Shown here piece after piece: positions 6,066-9,740 of a stretch of 9,740 bases of DNA; within the stretch, counting starts at the first letter, position 1; each line of letters opens with the position of its first letter. The notes under the pieces were generated by a model that saw only the letters and a program-made list of their open reading frames with translations, was not told where the DNA came from and ran no database searches. The stretch lies in NCBI GenBank assembly GCA_902803675.1, contig CADCQZ010000236.1:1-9740 (forward strand), in the 5' to 3' direction. Both the position numbers and the translations under genes were made by a program. The DNA is from an uncultured Eubacteriales bacterium (GTDB lineage: Bacteria; Bacillota_A; Clostridia; Christensenellales; Aristaeellaceae).

Positions 6066-6083
6066 CGGATTAACGATAATCCG
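6066..6083. promoter_or_regulatory. LacI-type operator O2 downstream of the transcription start
   Basis: CGGATTAACGATAATCCG is an 18-bp palindrome with a single mismatched pair next to the central CG. It shares the left half ATTAACG with O1. The two centres are 30 bp apart, about three helical turns, so both sites face the same side of the DNA. This suits two dimers or a short loop. It lies just after the expected start, where it would act as a roadblock. Confidence 0.7.
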
Positions 6084-6120
6084 GCAAAAATTATACCACA
6101 TAACAAAAGGAGGATGCAAC

Positions 6121-7395
6121 ATGAAGAAACTGTTGGCGATCTTACTTTCCCTCATCATGGTGCTGAGCATCGGCGCCGCGATAGCGGAAGCGGAACCTGT
6201 CCAGCTGACGTTGTGGACCTTCCAGGCGCTCCATACCGACCTGTACAAGAACATGGAAGAGAAATGGAACGCCGATCCCTCCAAGCCGAAGATCGCGATC
6301 GATTACCAGGTCATGCCCTATGAAGAGATGCATGACAAGCTGACCATCGCGCTGCAGAGCGGCGAAGGCGCGCCCGACCTGGTGGATATCGAGATCAACA
6401 AATTCGCCAACTACCTCAAGGGCGATATCGGTCTGGCCCCGATGAACGAGTACGTGGAGCCCATCGAGGACCATCTGGTCATGAGCCGCCTGAACAACTA
6501 CGCCAAGGACGGCAAGTTCTACGGCATCGATCATCACATCGGCGCCACCGTGCTGTTCTACAACACCGCGCTTCTGGAGGAAGCCGGCATCGACTACACC
6601 GCCATCAAGACCTGGGATGATTTCCATGAGGCCGGCAAGGTGCTGCTGGAAAAGACGGGCAAGCCCATGATCGTCTGGGAGAGCGCCGACTGCTGGAGCA
6701 TCTATCCCATCGTGAACCAGCACGGCGGCGACTGGCTCGCTCCCGACGGCACGGTCCGGATGGACGAACCCGTGGTGCTTGAGACGCTGAAGTTCATGAA
6801 GTCCATGCTGGATGACGGCACCGCGATGGCCTGCCCCGGCGGCAACACCCATTCCGAGGAATTCTGGGGCTGGATGAACGGCGGCAACTGCGCGTCCGTG
6901 AGCATGCCCTTCTGGTACCTGGATCGCTTCACCAACTATATGCCCGACCTGAAGGGCAAGATGAAGGTAGCCCCGATGCCCCTGTGGCCCGACGGCGGTC
7001 ATAAATCCGCTCAGATGGGCGGTACCGGCACCGCGGTGGTCGCCTCCAGCGCCAATGTGGACATCGCCAAGGAATTCCTGGCCTATGCCTGCCTGTCCTT
7101 CGACGGCTGCGTCACCACCTGGAAGATCTGCGGCTTCGACCCGATCCTGAAGGACGTCTACGGGTCCGAGGAGATGAAAGAGCCCAACGCGTTCTTCGAT
7201 TACTACGATCAGGATATCTTCGCCGTGCTGTCCGGAGTGCTTGACGACATCCCCGACACCTGCATTTCCGAGTTCTTCCCCACCGCTTCGGATATCGTGA
7301 AGACCCAGATGGCTTACCGGCTGGTGGAGCTGCTGGATGATCCGGAGCAGATCGTCAAGGACTGCGCCGAAGAGCTGCGCAGCGCCATCGAGTGA
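6121..7395 (+). CDS. araN: AraN-like arabino-oligosaccharide-binding protein of an ABC importer
   Basis: This is the extracellular solute-binding protein (424 residues) that captures sugars for the permeases encoded next. It matches what I know of Bacillus AraN along much of its length: LTLWTFQALHTDLY (29-42), MPYEEMHDKLTIALQSGEGA (65-84), FANYLKG (95-101), YGIDHHIGATVLFYN (134-148), IKTWDDFHEAGKVLLEKTGK (162-181), HSEEFWGWMNGGNCASVSMP (244-263), YMPDLKGK (273-280) and QMGGTGTAVVA (298-308). The N-terminus is a classical signal peptide: KK, a hydrophobic core LLAILLSLIMVLSIGAA, then AEA before E25. No cysteine precedes C191, so there is no lipobox, which is unusual for a Gram-positive binding protein. 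The ribosome binding site is strong (AAAAGGAGG, 7-nt gap). It is the first gene of an operon and is followed by a stable hairpin. Sugar specificity is inferred from AraN likeness and the GH51 neighbour. Confidence 0.9.
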   Translation: MKKLLAILLSLIMVLSIGAAIAEAEPVQLTLWTFQALHTDLYKNMEEKWNADPSKPKIAIDYQVMPYEEMHDKLTIALQSGEGAPDLVDIEINKFANYLKGDIGLAPMNEYVEPIEDHLVMSRLNNYAKDGKFYGIDHHIGATVLFYNTALLEEAGIDYTAIKTWDDFHEAGKVLLEKTGKPMIVWESADCWSIYPIVNQHGGDWLAPDGTVRMDEPVVLETLKFMKSMLDDGTAMACPGGNTHSEEFWGWMNGGNCASVSMPFWYLDRFTNYMPDLKGKMKVAPMPLWPDGGHKSAQMGGTGTAVVASSANVDIAKEFLAYACLSFDGCVTTWKICGFDPILKDVYGSEEMKEPNAFFDYYDQDIFAVLSGVLDDIPDTCISEFFPTASDIVKTQMAYRLVELLDDPEQIVKDCAEELRSAIE

Positions 7396-7411
7396 TCTGA
7401 AACAGTCAAAC

Positions 7412-7439
7412 AGCCGGAGGGGCGCAAGCCTCTCCGGCT
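7412..7439 (+). promoter_or_regulatory. Stable GCAA-tetraloop hairpin between araN and the permease genes
   Basis: AGCCGGAGGGGC (7412-7423) pairs with GCCTCTCCGGCT (7428-7439): 12 pairs, one of them G-U, closed by a GCAA (GNRA) tetraloop. It begins 17 nt after the araN stop. Only TTT follows, so it is a poor intrinsic terminator. It more likely blocks 3' exonucleases and protects the araN message, or partially attenuates transcription. Either effect would give more binding protein than permease, as is usual in such operons. Confidence 0.75.
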
Positions 7440-7536
7440 TTACGTACGAAGACCGCATTTTTCGCCCTGCCCTCCCAACGCGGGATCGCGCGCCGCAGTG
7501 CCCGGCACCACTCCCGATCAATGCAGAATGGAGAAC

Positions 7537-7543
7537 GAGGAAA
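7537..7543 (+). promoter_or_regulatory. Weak, closely spaced ribosome binding site of the first permease gene
   Basis: GAGG (7537-7540) lies only 3 nt before the ATG at 7544-7546, whereas the neighbouring genes have GGAGG with 6-7 nt spacing. Initiation may be inefficient, adding to the lower expression of permease relative to binding protein. The protein sequence (basic N-terminus leading to the first membrane helix) still supports this start. Confidence 0.55.
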
Positions 7544-8467
7544 ATGCAAAACGCATCCGTGAAACGACCGCCTCTGAAGCACAGGAGAAATTTCCTGAAT
7601 GATCCCCGGTTCGTCCCGTATGTGCTCGTCGCGCCGTTCATCCTCTTTTTCGCGGTGGTCTATCTGTATCCGCTGATCATGACGGTGATCATGAGCTTCC
7701 AGAAGATCGACGGGCCCAATCACCGGGAGTTCATCGGCCTCAAAAACTATATGAAGCTGGACACCCGCGACTTCCGCCTGGCGCTGCAGACCTCCGGGCG
7801 CTACGCTTTCTGGGACCTGATCGTGCTGACGATCTTTCCGCTTTTGATCGCCAGCATCCTGCATTCCGGCCTGGTCAAAGGCAGCAGTTTTTTCAAGTCC
7901 CTGTTTTTCATCCCTTCCCTGACCTCGATCATCGTGGCCGGCATCGTGTTCCGCCTGGCCTTCGGCACGCTGGAGACCGCTACGATGAACCGCGTGATGA
8001 TCGCTCTGGGGCAGAACCCCATCAAATGGCTGAGTTACGCGGGATCCGGCAACTTCGTGTTGATCCTGCTGACGCTGTGGCGCTGGAACGGCGTCAATAT
8101 CGTGTATTATCTGTCAGGGCTGCAGGCCATCCCGACGGATTATTACGAAGCCGCCCAGATCGACGGTGCGAACGCCATCCAGAAATTCATCCATGTGACC
8201 CTGCCGGGCATCAAACCGGTGCTGATCTCCGTCATTACCATCACTGTGCTGGGCGGCTTCAGCATGTTCACCGAATCCGTCGCCCTCTGGCAGCAGAACA
8301 ATGCCGGCGGTGTGGGACGTACCATCGTGGGTTACATGTATATGGTGGGTTTCAAGAAAAACAATTTCGGCCTTGCCTCCGCCGTGGGCCTGACGCTGCT
8401 GGCCCTGGTGATCGTGGTGAACCTCATCCAGCTCATCCTGATGGGGTTCTTCAAGAAGGAGGATTGA
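7544..8467 (+). CDS. araP: AraP-like ABC sugar permease, first membrane subunit
   Basis: An integral membrane protein of 307 residues from the MalF/UgpA branch of carbohydrate permeases. A basic cytoplasmic N-terminus (KRPPLKHRR) is followed by the helix YVLVAPFILFFAVVYLYPLI (26-45). Further hydrophobic segments lie near 91-107, 119-140, 171-190, 226-242 and 277-300. The family EAA loop, which docks the ATPase, is YYEAAQIDGANAIQKFIHVTLP (200-221), with E202-A203-A204, G208 and L220-P221 in their expected places. The open frame extends 207 nt upstream into araN, but that part has no plausible ribosome binding site and overlaps a conserved gene, so I start at 7544. The spacing to araN is 148 nt, and to araQ one base. 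No ATPase gene follows; in Bacillus the AraNPQ system borrows the shared MsmX ATPase, and the same is likely here. Confidence 0.9.
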   Translation: MQNASVKRPPLKHRRNFLNDPRFVPYVLVAPFILFFAVVYLYPLIMTVIMSFQKIDGPNHREFIGLKNYMKLDTRDFRLALQTSGRYAFWDLIVLTIFPLLIASILHSGLVKGSSFFKSLFFIPSLTSIIVAGIVFRLAFGTLETATMNRVMIALGQNPIKWLSYAGSGNFVLILLTLWRWNGVNIVYYLSGLQAIPTDYYEAAQIDGANAIQKFIHVTLPGIKPVLISVITITVLGGFSMFTESVALWQQNNAGGVGRTIVGYMYMVGFKKNNFGLASAVGLTLLALVIVVNLIQLILMGFFKKED

Positions 8468-8468
8468 C

Positions 8469-9740
<1,272 letters not shown>

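Noticed and set aside
7337..7543. Upstream extension of the first permease into the end of araN
   Set aside because: It overlaps a conserved C-terminus and a hairpin, has a non-membrane arginine- and serine-rich composition, and has no start signal. The permease family begins near the ATG at 7544.
6142..7641. 499-codon open frame on the - strand opposite araN
   Set aside because: It lies antisense to a clearly conserved binding-protein gene. Its composition (rich in G, H, V, A, D) is typical of the complement of GC-rich coding DNA, and it has no family motif or ribosome binding site.

Overview
The window reads as a dense, GC-rich piece of a Bacillota chromosome, probably Clostridia. The evidence is strong GGAGG-type ribosome binding sites, an XTP/dITP pyrophosphatase gene beside a phosphodiesterase gene (the ysnA-ysnB pairing of Gram-positive bacteria), an intact LarC, and an AraN-P-Q type transporter set. 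The exact genus cannot be read from the sequence. I infer a plant-polysaccharide user, for example from a gut or rumen community. I found no RNA gene, insertion sequence, CRISPR array or phage gene.

Left part (1-3470). A 28-codon C-terminal fragment, probably of a glycoside hydrolase, enters on the + strand and ends at a bidirectional hairpin (101-137). Facing it is a minus-strand operon that runs right to left from a well-formed promoter (3398-3426). Its first gene encodes a 645-residue cytoplasmic protein with a C-terminal BMP (basic membrane protein, nucleoside-receptor-like) domain and a 'GNKRVSVLK' motif resembling the ParB/sulfiredoxin-like fold. It overlaps a metallophosphoesterase gene by 4 nt, which is followed 39 nt later by rdgB. 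A nucleoside-binding type domain next to nucleotide-cleaning enzymes suggests a nucleotide-linked job, but that is inference. This operon is the least understood part of the window.

Middle (3472-4878). A divergent promoter drives a monocistronic larC, which encodes the nickel-insertion enzyme of the nickel-pincer nucleotide cofactor. It is a single uninterrupted ORF carrying a striking 43-residue stretch with 25 histidines, encoded by 36-bp tandem repeats. No other lar gene is visible. A strong bidirectional terminator separates it from the next gene.

Right part (4903-9740). A LacI-family regulator is divergent from an operon encoding an AraN-like arabino-oligosaccharide binding protein, two AraP/AraQ-like permeases, and a GH51 alpha-L-arabinofuranosidase that is cut by the window edge. 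The shared 201-bp intergenic region holds a promoter for each direction and two LacI-type palindromes. One palindrome overlaps the -10 of the transport operon and the other lies just downstream of the expected transcription start. The picture is substrate-controlled uptake of arabinose-containing oligosaccharides followed by intracellular release of arabinose. No ATPase gene is present, so a shared MsmX-type ATPase encoded elsewhere is expected. A stable GCAA-capped hairpin sits between the binding-protein gene and the permease genes and probably sets their expression ratio.
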